In this document: one piece after another, positions 41,568 through 47,725 of the stretch | Layout of the letters: each line of letters opens with the position of its first letter | How positions within the stretch are numbered: the first letter of the stretch is position 1 | NCBI GenBank assembly: GCA_009885845.1 | Contig: VFJW01000044.1 | Span: 1-47,725, forward strand | Length of the DNA stretch: 47,725 nucleotides | Source: Geobacter sp. | GTDB lineage: Bacteria; Desulfobacterota; Desulfuromonadia; Geobacterales; Pseudopelobacteraceae | Direction: 5' to 3' | The notes under the pieces: model-generated | Told to the model about the DNA's origin: nothing | Databases searched by the model: none | The model's input: only the letters and a program-made list of their open reading frames with translations | Made by a program: the position numbers and the translations under genes

Positions 41568-42263
41568 ATGAACACTTCCATTCCGGAAACAGCACCCAAC
41601 GCCACTCCCCAGGAAATTCTGTGTGAAGGCATCGAAGCCGCCGCTGGCCCGGTATCACTGGCCTGCTCCTTCTCGCTGGAAGATGTGGCCATCATTGACA
41701 TCGCTCATCAGGCTGGCCTTAAGCTTGGAGTATTCGCCCTTGATACCGGCCGGTTGAACGAGGAAACCTACGAAGTGGCCGATGCCCTCGTAGAACGTTA
41801 CCGGTTAAAGATTGACTGGTATTTCCCTCGCCATGAGGCGGTGGAAGCGCTGGAGCGGGCAGAGGGGCTGTTCTCGTTCCGGGAATCGCTGGACAAACGC
41901 CATGCCTGCTGCGGTATCCGCAAGGTAGAGCCGCTCTCACGGGCACTCAAAGGTTTGGCCGGGTGGGTGACCGGCATGCGCCGTGAGCAGAGCGTCACCC
42001 GCAGCGACCTGAAAACAATCGAGCGGGATGAGTTGAACGGCGGTATCCTCAAGATCAACCCGTTGCTCGACTGGAGTGAGGAACAGCTTCTCACGTATTC
42101 CGAGGAGAACCGGTTGCCCAGGAACCGTCTCTACAGTCAGGGGTACCGCTCTATCGGTTGTGCCCCCTGCACACGGGCGGTGCAACTGGGTGAGAATGCC
42201 CGCGCTGGGCGGTGGTGGTGGGAGAATCCTGAACATAAAGAGTGCGGACTGCATCGGCGCTGA
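41568..42263 (+). CDS. cysH: APS-type (adenylylsulfate) reductase
   Basis: 231 residues. The CysH fold starts with 'LACSFSLEDVAIIDIAHQ' (nucleotide loop). Two cysteine pairs, Cys114-Cys115 (HACCGIRK) and Cys198/Cys201 (GCAPCTR), make the [4Fe-4S] site that marks APS reductases; PAPS-only CysH lack them. The catalytic Cys226 lies in 'KECGLH' at the tail. It reduces APS to sulfite with thioredoxin. Thus no APS kinase is needed, which matches the cluster. TGAGGAATTAG precedes ATG 41568. Confidence 0.95.
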   Translation: MNTSIPETAPNATPQEILCEGIEAAAGPVSLACSFSLEDVAIIDIAHQAGLKLGVFALDTGRLNEETYEVADALVERYRLKIDWYFPRHEAVEALERAEGLFSFRESLDKRHACCGIRKVEPLSRALKGLAGWVTGMRREQSVTRSDLKTIERDELNGGILKINPLLDWSEEQLLTYSEENRLPRNRLYSQGYRSIGCAPCTRAVQLGENARAGRWWWENPEHKECGLHRR

Positions 42264-42280
42264 TGCGCCAGGCTGAAGGG

Positions 42281-42355
42281 ACAGGTCGAGATTGAGGTTA
42301 AGGAAGTCTTCCGGCCTCAACCTCGACCTCAACCTTAACCTTAATCTTTACCTGT
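42281..42355. repeat. intergenic inverted repeat between cysH and cysD
   Basis: Short purine-rich units (AGGTCGAGATTGAGGTTAAGG) on the left face a run of complementary units (CTCAACC, CTTAACC) on the right, allowing a long hairpin. Related to the repeat between cysD and cysN. Confidence 0.75.
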
Positions 42356-42375
42356 TTCATCAAGAGGAGAAACCT

Positions 42376-43281
42376 GTGAGCAAAAACCTGACTCACCTGC
42401 AGCAGCTGGAAGCCGAAAGCATCCATATCATCCGCGAAGTGGTCTCTGAATTCAGCAATCCGGTCATGCTCTATTCCATCGGCAAAGACTCCGCCGTCAT
42501 GCTGCACCTGGCCCGCAAGGCCTTTTACCCGGCACCTCCCCCTTTCCCTCTGATGCATGTAGACACCACCTGGAAGTTTCGCGAGATGATTGCGTTCCGG
42601 GATAAGATGGCTGCCGAATGCGGCCTTGACCTGATCGTGCATGTGAATGAGGAGGGGGTGCGCCAGGGAATCTCGCCCTTTACCCATGGCTCGTCGCTCT
42701 ATACCGACATCATGAAAACCGAAGGGCTGAAGCAGGCGCTTGACCGCTACAAGTTCGATGCCGCTTTCGGTGGTGCCCGCCGGGATGAAGAAAAATCGCG
42801 TGCCAAGGAGCGCATCTTCTCCTTCCGGAGTGCCAACCATCGATGGGACCCCAAGCTGCAGCGCCCGGAACTCTGGAACCTGTACAATACCCGCATCAAA
42901 CCGGGCGAAAGCATCCGTGTTTTTCCAATCTCCAACTGGACTGAACTGGATGTCTGGCAGTACATCCATCTGGAGAATATCCCGATTGTTCCGCTCTATT
43001 ATGCCGCTGTCCGGCCGGTGGTGGAGCGTGACGGCATGCTGATCATGGTGGATGATGACCGGCTGGAACTCAAGCCGGGGGAGACGGTGCAGTACAAATC
43101 AGTCCGGTTCCGCACCCTTGGCTGCTACCCGTTGACCGCCGCCGTCGAATCGGAAGCGGCTACGCTGCCGGAGATCATCCAGGAAATGCTCCTGACCCGC
43201 ACTTCGGAACGCCAGGGTCGCATGATTGATCATGACTCCGCCGGATCGATGGAAAAGAAAAAACAGGAAGGATATTTTTAA
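42376..43281 (+). CDS. cysD: ATP sulfurylase small subunit
   Basis: 301 residues from GTG 42376, after AAGAGGAGAAA; the frame continues upstream through the intergenic repeat. PP-loop ATPase: '[23 protein letters not shown]' (shown as [15 protein letters not shown], about 35-49), '[13 protein letters not shown]', '[24 protein letters not shown]' (shown as [18 protein letters not shown]), '[14 protein letters not shown]'. With CysN it makes APS from ATP and sulfate. Confidence 0.96.
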   Translation: MSKNLTHLQQLEAESIHIIREVVSEFSNPVMLYSIGKDSAVMLHLARKAFYPAPPPFPLMHVDTTWKFREMIAFRDKMAAECGLDLIVHVNEEGVRQGISPFTHGSSLYTDIMKTEGLKQALDRYKFDAAFGGARRDEEKSRAKERIFSFRSANHRWDPKLQRPELWNLYNTRIKPGESIRVFPISNWTELDVWQYIHLENIPIVPLYYAAVRPVVERDGMLIMVDDDRLELKPGETVQYKSVRFRTLGCYPLTAAVESEAATLPEIIQEMLLTRTSERQGRMIDHDSAGSMEKKKQEGYF

Positions 43282-43284
43282 CGG

Positions 43285-43337
43285 CAGGTTGAGATCAAGA
43301 TTGAGGTTACGTACTGCTCAACCTTAATCTTAACCTG
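43285..43337. repeat. intergenic inverted repeat between cysD and cysN
   Basis: CAGGTTGAGATCAAGATTGAG on the left (about 43285-43309) is complementary to TCAACCTTAATCTTAACCTG (43318-43337). The unit matches that between cysH and cysD. It stops ten bases before the ribosome site of cysN. Confidence 0.8.
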
Positions 43338-43353
43338 ATTCCGGAGGAATCAC

Positions 43354-45024
43354 ATGGCACATCAATCAGAGCTGATCGAAGAAGATATCCTCGCCTATCT
43401 CAAAAGCCACGAAGAGAAAACCATGCTCCGCTTCATTACCTGCGGCAGTGTCGATGACGGTAAAAGCACCCTGATCGGACGGTTGTTGTGGGATTCGAAG
43501 ATGGTGTTCGAAGATCAATTGGCATCGCTGGAAGCGGACAGCAAAAAAGTCGGCACCCAGGGGGGAGCCATTGACTATGCCCTGCTGCTCGACGGCCTGC
43601 AGGCCGAACGTGAACAGGGGATCACCATCGACGTTGCCTATCGCTACTTCTCTACCGACAAACGCAAATTCATTGTTGCCGACACCCCGGGGCACGAACA
43701 GTACACCCGCAATATGATCACCGGAGCCTCTACCGCCCAGGTGGCCATCATTCTTGTCGATGCCCGTAAGGGGCTGCTGACCCAGACCAGACGTCACAGC
43801 TATCTCGTATCCCTCGTCGGTATCACGCATGTCGTGCTGGCGGTCAACAAGATGGACTTGATTGGTTTCGACCAACAGCAGTTTGACGCGATTCGACGTG
43901 ACTACGAGCAATTCGCTGCATCACTCGGCTTTGGTGATATAACGGCCATCCCGCTCTCCGCCCTTGGCGGTGATAATATGATCGAACCGAGCGTAAATAC
44001 CGTCTGGTACCAGGGTCCCACCTTGATGAACTATCTGGAAAATGTACCGGTTGATGGAGATAGCCGAGCAGAGCCGTTCCGGATGCCGGTGCAGTGGGTT
44101 AATCGACCCCATCTCGACTTCCGTGGTTTCTGCGGCACGATTGCTGCGGGCACTATCAGGCAGGGGGACGAATTGCGGGTCGCCGCGTCAGGGCAGACGA
44201 GCAGGGTGGCCCGCATCGTCACCATGAATGGCGACCTGCCGGAAGCAACCGCCGGTCAGGCGGTGACCCTGACCCTGGAGGATGAGATTGATATCAGCCG
44301 GGGTGACATGCTCTCTGCTCTCGATGCACCACCCAGCTATGCCCGGCACCCGGAAGCGAACCTGGTCTGGATGCACGACGAGCCATTGCAACCGGGACAG
44401 ATCTATCTGGTCAAAACAGCGACGGCAGTAACTCCCGGCCGTGTTACCGCCGTGCAGTATGCGATTGACGTCAATACTCTGGAGCAGAAACAGGTACAAA
44501 CGCTGGGTTTGAACGAAATCGGTGTTGTCCGCCTAGAGCTTGATCGCCCGATTTCTTTTGACTCCTACCGGCAGAACCGGCAGACCGGCAGCTTTATCCT
44601 GATTGACCGCTTCACAAATGCTACCGTAGCGGCCGGTATGATCATCGCGGCAGCACCTGTTGAGCCGTCACAGGCAGTGATGCCAGCGGAGCGGTCAGGT
44701 GCGGGCAACGGTCTCCCGCGACGAGTCAGCCTGAGTGAAGCTGCTGCCAGCGGCACCGGGGTAAGCGTGGTTGATTTGACCGGGTACCGGGAGCCGCTTG
44801 AATTCGATGTATCAGACAGCTTTCTTGATTATCTCGGCAAGGGCAACCGGATTCTCTTTCGTCTGAGAGACGTGGAACAACTGCAAGCTGTGGCTCTGCT
44901 GGCTTACGAACAGACCCTGTCATTTGAATTTGATCGTACTGCAGAAGGGGTGAGTGTCCTGCTTTTCAAGCGGGGTCTACGGTCCGGAGCCAGAGTGTCA
45001 GGAGATGACGGAACAGGGATATGA
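43354..45024 (+). CDS. cysN: ATP sulfurylase large subunit (GTPase) with odd C-terminal extension
   Basis: 556 residues. EF-Tu-like GTPase: '[18 protein letters not shown]' (G1, ~31-39), '[15 protein letters not shown]' (G2), '[17 protein letters not shown]' (G3), 'NKMDL' (G4). The usual CysN ends near residue ~430 here ('[13 protein letters not shown]'). About 125 further residues contain '[20 protein letters not shown]' and '[20 protein letters not shown]' with no P-loop, so this is not a CysC (APS kinase) fusion. I do not recognise the extension. CCGGAGGAATC precedes ATG 43354. GTP hydrolysis drives APS formation by CysD. Confidence 0.93.
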   Translation: MAHQSELIEEDILAYLKSHEEKTMLRFITCGSVDDGKSTLIGRLLWDSKMVFEDQLASLEADSKKVGTQGGAIDYALLLDGLQAEREQGITIDVAYRYFSTDKRKFIVADTPGHEQYTRNMITGASTAQVAIILVDARKGLLTQTRRHSYLVSLVGITHVVLAVNKMDLIGFDQQQFDAIRRDYEQFAASLGFGDITAIPLSALGGDNMIEPSVNTVWYQGPTLMNYLENVPVDGDSRAEPFRMPVQWVNRPHLDFRGFCGTIAAGTIRQGDELRVAASGQTSRVARIVTMNGDLPEATAGQAVTLTLEDEIDISRGDMLSALDAPPSYARHPEANLVWMHDEPLQPGQIYLVKTATAVTPGRVTAVQYAIDVNTLEQKQVQTLGLNEIGVVRLELDRPISFDSYRQNRQTGSFILIDRFTNATVAAGMIIAAAPVEPSQAVMPAERSGAGNGLPRRVSLSEAAASGTGVSVVDLTGYREPLEFDVSDSFLDYLGKGNRILFRLRDVEQLQAVALLAYEQTLSFEFDRTAEGVSVLLFKRGLRSGARVSGDDGTGI

Positions 45025-45320
45025 CCGAAGAACCATACTCAAGCAGGTCGTTGAAGTATCTGAAAAATTCATCACTGGCCCAAGTACCGAGTCTCCAGGC
45101 AAGATAGTGGCAATAACAAGGCGAAGTATTTGAACATGATTGAAAAATTCAAAGGGATGCGAAATTCCAATATGTTCGCAGCGCGATAGCCGCTCTTGGA
45201 CAAGTTCCCAATTCAAGAATCGGTCGATGAGCGTTTTATGAACAGGAGATTTATTGGTCATTTTTTCTGTCAAAAGCCTCACAATAAATATTGAAATAAG
45301 TCATGTCACGAGAAAACCTC
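45025..45320. other. 295-base gap, no confident gene
   Basis: The stretch between cysN and the leuA promoter holds a 94-codon minus-strand frame without ribosome site or recognised family and a plus-strand frame broken by a stop. Nothing else is recognised. Confidence 0.5.
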
Positions 45321-45350
45321 TTGACTTTACGGGGTTGTTTTTTCTACTAT
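45321..45350 (+). promoter_or_regulatory. promoter of the leuA T-box transcript
   Basis: TTGACT (45321-45326), 18-base spacer, TACTAT (45345-45350). The start should lie near 45357, just before the T-box. Confidence 0.65.
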
Positions 45351-45356
45351 GCAGAA

Positions 45357-45601
45357 AATGTGTAAAGGCAATGAAGAGGAGTAGTAACCATTTCCATGCT
45401 TTTCAGAGAGCCGGTGGTTGGTGCGAACCGGTAGGCATTAGTGGTGAACTCGCCTTGGAGCCGCTCTGGTGAACAGGTAGTCAGAGTCGTGAACCTGCGT
45501 TAAAGGCGAATGAAGAGGCCTGGAGGTAATCAGGCAAATTGGGTGGTACCGCGGATGGTTCAAACCTCTGCCCCAAATATCGGGGTAGAGGTTTTTTTAT
45601 T
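45357..45601 (+). promoter_or_regulatory. T-box leader, leucine specifier
   Basis: A tRNA-sensing leader before leuA. It contains 'AGAGAGCCGGTGG' and the stem I distal loops, 'GTGAA-CTC-GCC' with CTC (Leu) as specifier codon at 45447-45451 region, and the T-box proper TGGGTGGTACCGCGG (45540-45554). A terminator follows, AACCTCTGCCCC...GGGGTAGAGGTT plus T7 (45562-45600). Uncharged tRNA-Leu would stabilise the antiterminator and raise leuA expression. Confidence 0.92.
45562..45600 (+). terminator. T-box expression-platform terminator
   Basis: ACCTCT(G)CCCC paired with GGGG(T)AGAGGT, T-rich tail; competes with the antiterminator made by the T-box. Confidence 0.85.
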
Positions 45602-45665
45602 TATGTGTAGCGGGTTGATTGCGAGAAATCACTCTATGAAGCAGGACACTGAAAGGGGAGAGGCT

Positions 45666-47219
45666 ATGGCAAAGGTAGCAAAGAAAGATGACCGGAAGAT
45701 TATCAGGATTTTTGATACGACGCTAAGAGATGGGGAGCAGGCGCCCGGCAATAGCATGAACATTGAAGAGAAACTACGCATCGCCCGGCAGCTGTTGAAG
45801 CTGAATGTTGATGTTATTGAAGCCGGTTTTCCGATTGCATCCGAGGGAGATTTCGAAGCAGTTAAAAAGATTGCCCAGACAATCAAAGGGCCGGAAATCG
45901 CCGGGCTGTGCCGTTCAAGTGAAAAAGATATCGATCGTGCCTGGGAGGCCTTGAAATACGCCGGAGAGAAAGGGCGTATTCATACCTTTATCGCGACCTC
46001 CGATATCCATATGAAGTACAAGTTGCAGATGGAGCCCGCCAAAGTTCTTGCGGCAGCGGTTAAGGCGGTCAAGCGTGCTGCCTCGTATACCCCGAACATT
46101 GAATTTTCCTGTGAAGATGCCGTTCGCACCCGCTTGCCGTTCCTTGCTGAAGTTGTTGAGGCGGTAATTGCCGCCGGAGCAACCACCGTGAACATTCCGG
46201 ATACGGTCGGTTATACGATTCCGTTTGAATACTTTAACATTATCAAATATCTCAAAGACAATGTACCAAATATTAATAAAGCGATTATTTCAGTTCATTG
46301 CCATAACGACCTGGGATTGTCGGTAGCAAATTCGATTGCGGCAATTCAGGCAGGAGCCGGTCAGGTTGAGTGTACAATCAACGGCATTGGCGAGCGAGCA
46401 GGAAACTGTTCACTGGAAGAATTTGTCATGATCCTGAAAACCCGGCGCGATATTCTCCCCTTTGCTACCAATGTGGTAACGGAACAACTGACTCCTGCCA
46501 GCCGTTTATTAACTGCGGTCACCGGCATTACTGTACAGCCGAACAAGTCGATCGTCGGCGCAAACGCCTTTGCACATGAGGCAGGTATCCACCAGCACGG
46601 TATGCTGATGGAAAAGACGACGTACGAAATTATGACACCTGAATCGGTCGGTCTCCTGTCCAGTGCACTGGTCCTTGGCAAACATTCCGGTCGTCATGCA
46701 TTCAAAAAGCGATTGGAGGAACTGGGGTATGATCTGGACGATGTCAAGCTCAATCGCGCCTTTGACCGGTTCAAAGATCTGGCCGATTTGAAGAAAGAAA
46801 TTTTTGATGAGGATCTTGATGCCATTGTCTCCGATGAGGTTCGGGAAGAGGACCAGTACAAGCTGGATCATGTAACCGTCACGTGCGGCTCTTTTGCCGT
46901 GGCTACGGCAACTGTTCAGATGGAGGTCAACGGTGTAACCGTGCGGACCGCTGAAATGGGCGATGGCCCGGTTGATTCAGCGTTCAAGGCCATAAAAAAA
47001 CTGACCAGATCAAAATCAAAACTGACTCAGTATAATGTCGGCTCTATTACCGGAGGCACTGACGCTCAGGGTGAAGTAACGGTGCGGGTAAGCGAAGGAA
47101 ATCATACAGTTGTCGGCAAGGGTTCTTCGACCGATATAATCGTAGCCTCGGCCAAAGCGTATATTCATGCGCTCAATCGACTGAATAACAAGCAGAAACG
47201 CTTGACTGATGCGATTTAG
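45666..47219 (+). CDS. leuA: 2-isopropylmalate synthase
   Basis: 517 residues from ATG 45666, preceded by AAGGGGAG; earlier in-frame starts run into the T-box. Catalytic HMGL-like barrel: 'IFDTTLRDGEQAPGNSMN' at the N-terminus, 'EAGFPIASEGDFEAV', 'SVHCHNDLGLSVANSI' (HxH metal site) and 'GIGERAGNCSLEEFVM'. A linker leads to the C-terminal LeuA allosteric domain ('VTCGSFAVATATVQMEV', 'GGTDAQGEVTVRV'), which binds leucine for feedback control. It makes 2-isopropylmalate from acetyl-CoA and 2-oxoisovalerate. Leu control is thus both transcriptional (T-box) and enzymatic. Confidence 0.97.
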   Translation: MAKVAKKDDRKIIRIFDTTLRDGEQAPGNSMNIEEKLRIARQLLKLNVDVIEAGFPIASEGDFEAVKKIAQTIKGPEIAGLCRSSEKDIDRAWEALKYAGEKGRIHTFIATSDIHMKYKLQMEPAKVLAAAVKAVKRAASYTPNIEFSCEDAVRTRLPFLAEVVEAVIAAGATTVNIPDTVGYTIPFEYFNIIKYLKDNVPNINKAIISVHCHNDLGLSVANSIAAIQAGAGQVECTINGIGERAGNCSLEEFVMILKTRRDILPFATNVVTEQLTPASRLLTAVTGITVQPNKSIVGANAFAHEAGIHQHGMLMEKTTYEIMTPESVGLLSSALVLGKHSGRHAFKKRLEELGYDLDDVKLNRAFDRFKDLADLKKEIFDEDLDAIVSDEVREEDQYKLDHVTVTCGSFAVATATVQMEVNGVTVRTAEMGDGPVDSAFKAIKKLTRSKSKLTQYNVGSITGGTDAQGEVTVRVSEGNHTVVGKGSSTDIIVASAKAYIHALNRLNNKQKRLTDAI

Positions 47220-47286
47220 TCAGGAATATCTCCAGCCGGAGTACGTGATGCGAATCGCACCTGAATTACATACACGATAAACATGC

Positions 47287-47314
47287 TTGACATTGAGTCA
47301 CGATTTAATATAGC
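47287..47314 (+). promoter_or_regulatory. promoter of the riboswitch transcript
   Basis: TTGACA (47287-47292), 16-base spacer, TATAGC (47309-47314), about 30 bases before the first riboswitch. Confidence 0.65.
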
Positions 47315-47341
47315 ATCAGAGTGCAAATAAAATGCAGTACT

Positions 47342-47420
47342 AAATAACGATAATACTAAACCATCCGCGAGGGTGGGGCGGAAAGCTTATAGGGTCTCAC
47401 CGAGACAGCCGGGTTGCCGA
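47342..47420 (+). promoter_or_regulatory. GEMM-I riboswitch, copy 1
   Basis: GEMM-I core: ACTAAACC, the P2 hairpin CCATCC-GCGA-GGGTGG, GCGGAAAGC, and the P1b part ending GCCGGGTTGCCG. The base aligned with Vc2 position 20 is A rather than G, the mark of Geobacter-type GEMM-I that read cyclic AMP-GMP. It feeds directly into its own terminator. Confidence 0.92.
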
Positions 47421-47453
47421 AAATGTTCATTTTTTGGCAACCCGGTTTTTTTT
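47409..47453 (+). terminator. terminator of riboswitch copy 1
   Basis: CCGGGTTGCC...GGCAACCCGG followed by T8. The left arm is also the 3' part of the riboswitch, so ligand binding and termination exclude each other. Confidence 0.9.
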
Positions 47454-47465
47454 GGTGCAGTGCTT

Positions 47466-47544
47466 AAATAACGATAATACTAAACCATCCGCGAGGATGG
47501 GGCGGAAAGCCTACAGGGTCTCACCGAGACAGCCGGGTTGCCGA
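47466..47544 (+). promoter_or_regulatory. GEMM-I riboswitch, copy 2
   Basis: Nearly identical to copy 1, 124 bases downstream. The P2 hairpin is CCATCC-GCGA-GGATGG, where a T-G pair of copy 1 is a T-A pair. The loop GCGA, GCGGAAAGC, CTACAGGGTCTCACCGAGACAGCC all recur. Position-20 equivalent is again A. Confidence 0.92.
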
Positions 47545-47577
47545 AATGTTCATTTTTCGGCAACCCGGCTTTTTTTT
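47533..47577 (+). terminator. terminator of riboswitch copy 2
   Basis: CCGGGTTGCCG...CGGCAACCCGG followed by CT8; same layout as copy 1. Confidence 0.9.
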
Positions 47578-47629
47578 GGACAACGTGCAAAATAGTTCCA
47601 TTGTCACACTTATCACAGGAGCCCGCTCA

Positions 47630-47725
47630 ATGAAAAAGACCTGTTGCACGTTGTTCTGCGCAGCCTTACTTTTCGCGATTTCCGAAGGTGTCCTGGCTGC
47701 CGACATTTCTGTTGACTCCACCACC
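47630..47725 (+). CDS. exported protein, 5' end only
   Basis: 32 codons to the window end, from ATG 47630 with AGGAG eight bases before. The start is a signal peptide with three cysteines (MKKTCCTLFCAALLFAISEG, cleavage likely after VLAA). The gene is controlled by the two upstream riboswitches. In Geobacter such switches commonly precede exported and electron-transfer proteins such as c-type cytochromes, but the product here cannot be named from the visible part. Confidence 0.75.
   Translation, partial: MKKTCCTLFCAALLFAISEGVLAADISVDSTT

Noticed and set aside
40664-41701. 345-codon minus-strand frame opposite the SLC13 permease
   Set aside because: Low-complexity Gln/Arg/Asp/His-rich translation, typical of an antisense shadow of a membrane protein gene.
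43354-45024. CysN-CysC fusion
   Set aside because: The protein is longer than CysN, but the tail has no GxSGxGKS kinase loop.
45000-45282. 94-codon minus-strand frame (RFLNWELVQERLSRCE...) after cysN
   Set aside because: No ribosome site or recognised family; overlaps the end of cysN. It may be debris of a transposase, but I could not match it.

Overview
The window looks like a chromosome segment of a Geobacter-type organism (Desulfuromonadota, Geobacterales). The grounds are the gene order tRNA-Ser - SRP RNA - dnaX - ybaB - recR - pyruvate:ferredoxin oxidoreductase, a UbiD/UbiA/UbiX set of the menaquinone (futalosine) type, a DHH-CBS-tRNA nucleotidyltransferase fusion, a Leu T-box before leuA, and two tandem GEMM-I riboswitches of the Geobacter (cyclic AMP-GMP) type. 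The exact species cannot be told from the sequence.

Layout. 1-4200 is an accessory region: small secreted proteins (DUF3617-like, adhesin-E-like), a two-gene segment (a secreted two-domain protein and an OmpA-like protein) bracketed by two diverged copies of a ~130-base structured repeat, and a vapBC toxin-antitoxin pair. 4360-10300 holds mostly single-gene units: mtnP, an AMIN-domain secreted protein with an 11-G tract, a DUF2062 membrane protein, an MFS transporter, tRNA-Pro(CGG), nadA and a glycine-zipper protein. 10478-17500 is the core block tRNA-Ser(GGA), ffs, dnaX, ybaB, recR and the single-chain PFOR that links pyruvate and acetyl-CoA. 17518-26700 is mostly co-directional: a small protein, an atypical SDR, a terminated short leader or small RNA before folK, a YHS protein, transaldolase, glgA, the ubiD - lipoprotein - ubiA-like - ubiX menaquinone genes and a glycosyltransferase after a large inverted repeat.

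26886-28132 is a three-gene DUF1858 / cysteine-rich / hemerythrin operon behind a Crp/Fnr-like palindrome, suggestive of nitrosative or oxygen stress defence. Then come greB, a secreted FKBP, hicAB, glcD and maf. 31890-34400 is a scar-rich stretch around a bacterial Rh-type ammonium channel: a tyrosine-recombinase remnant and a higBA module destroyed by an internal deletion and a frameshift. 34434-38958 has the DHH-CBS-tRNA nucleotidyltransferase, a small secreted protein, ppnP and gluQ.

39096-45024 is a sulfate-assimilation operon: unknown protein, SLC13 permease, APS-type cysH, cysD and cysN with an unexplained C-terminal extension. It has two AT-rich operator-like repeats at its front and related inverted repeats in its gene gaps. 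There is no APS kinase in the cluster, which agrees with the APS-type reductase. 45321-47219 is promoter, Leu T-box and leuA. The window ends with two tandem GEMM-I riboswitches, each with its own terminator, and the first 32 codons of an exported protein.
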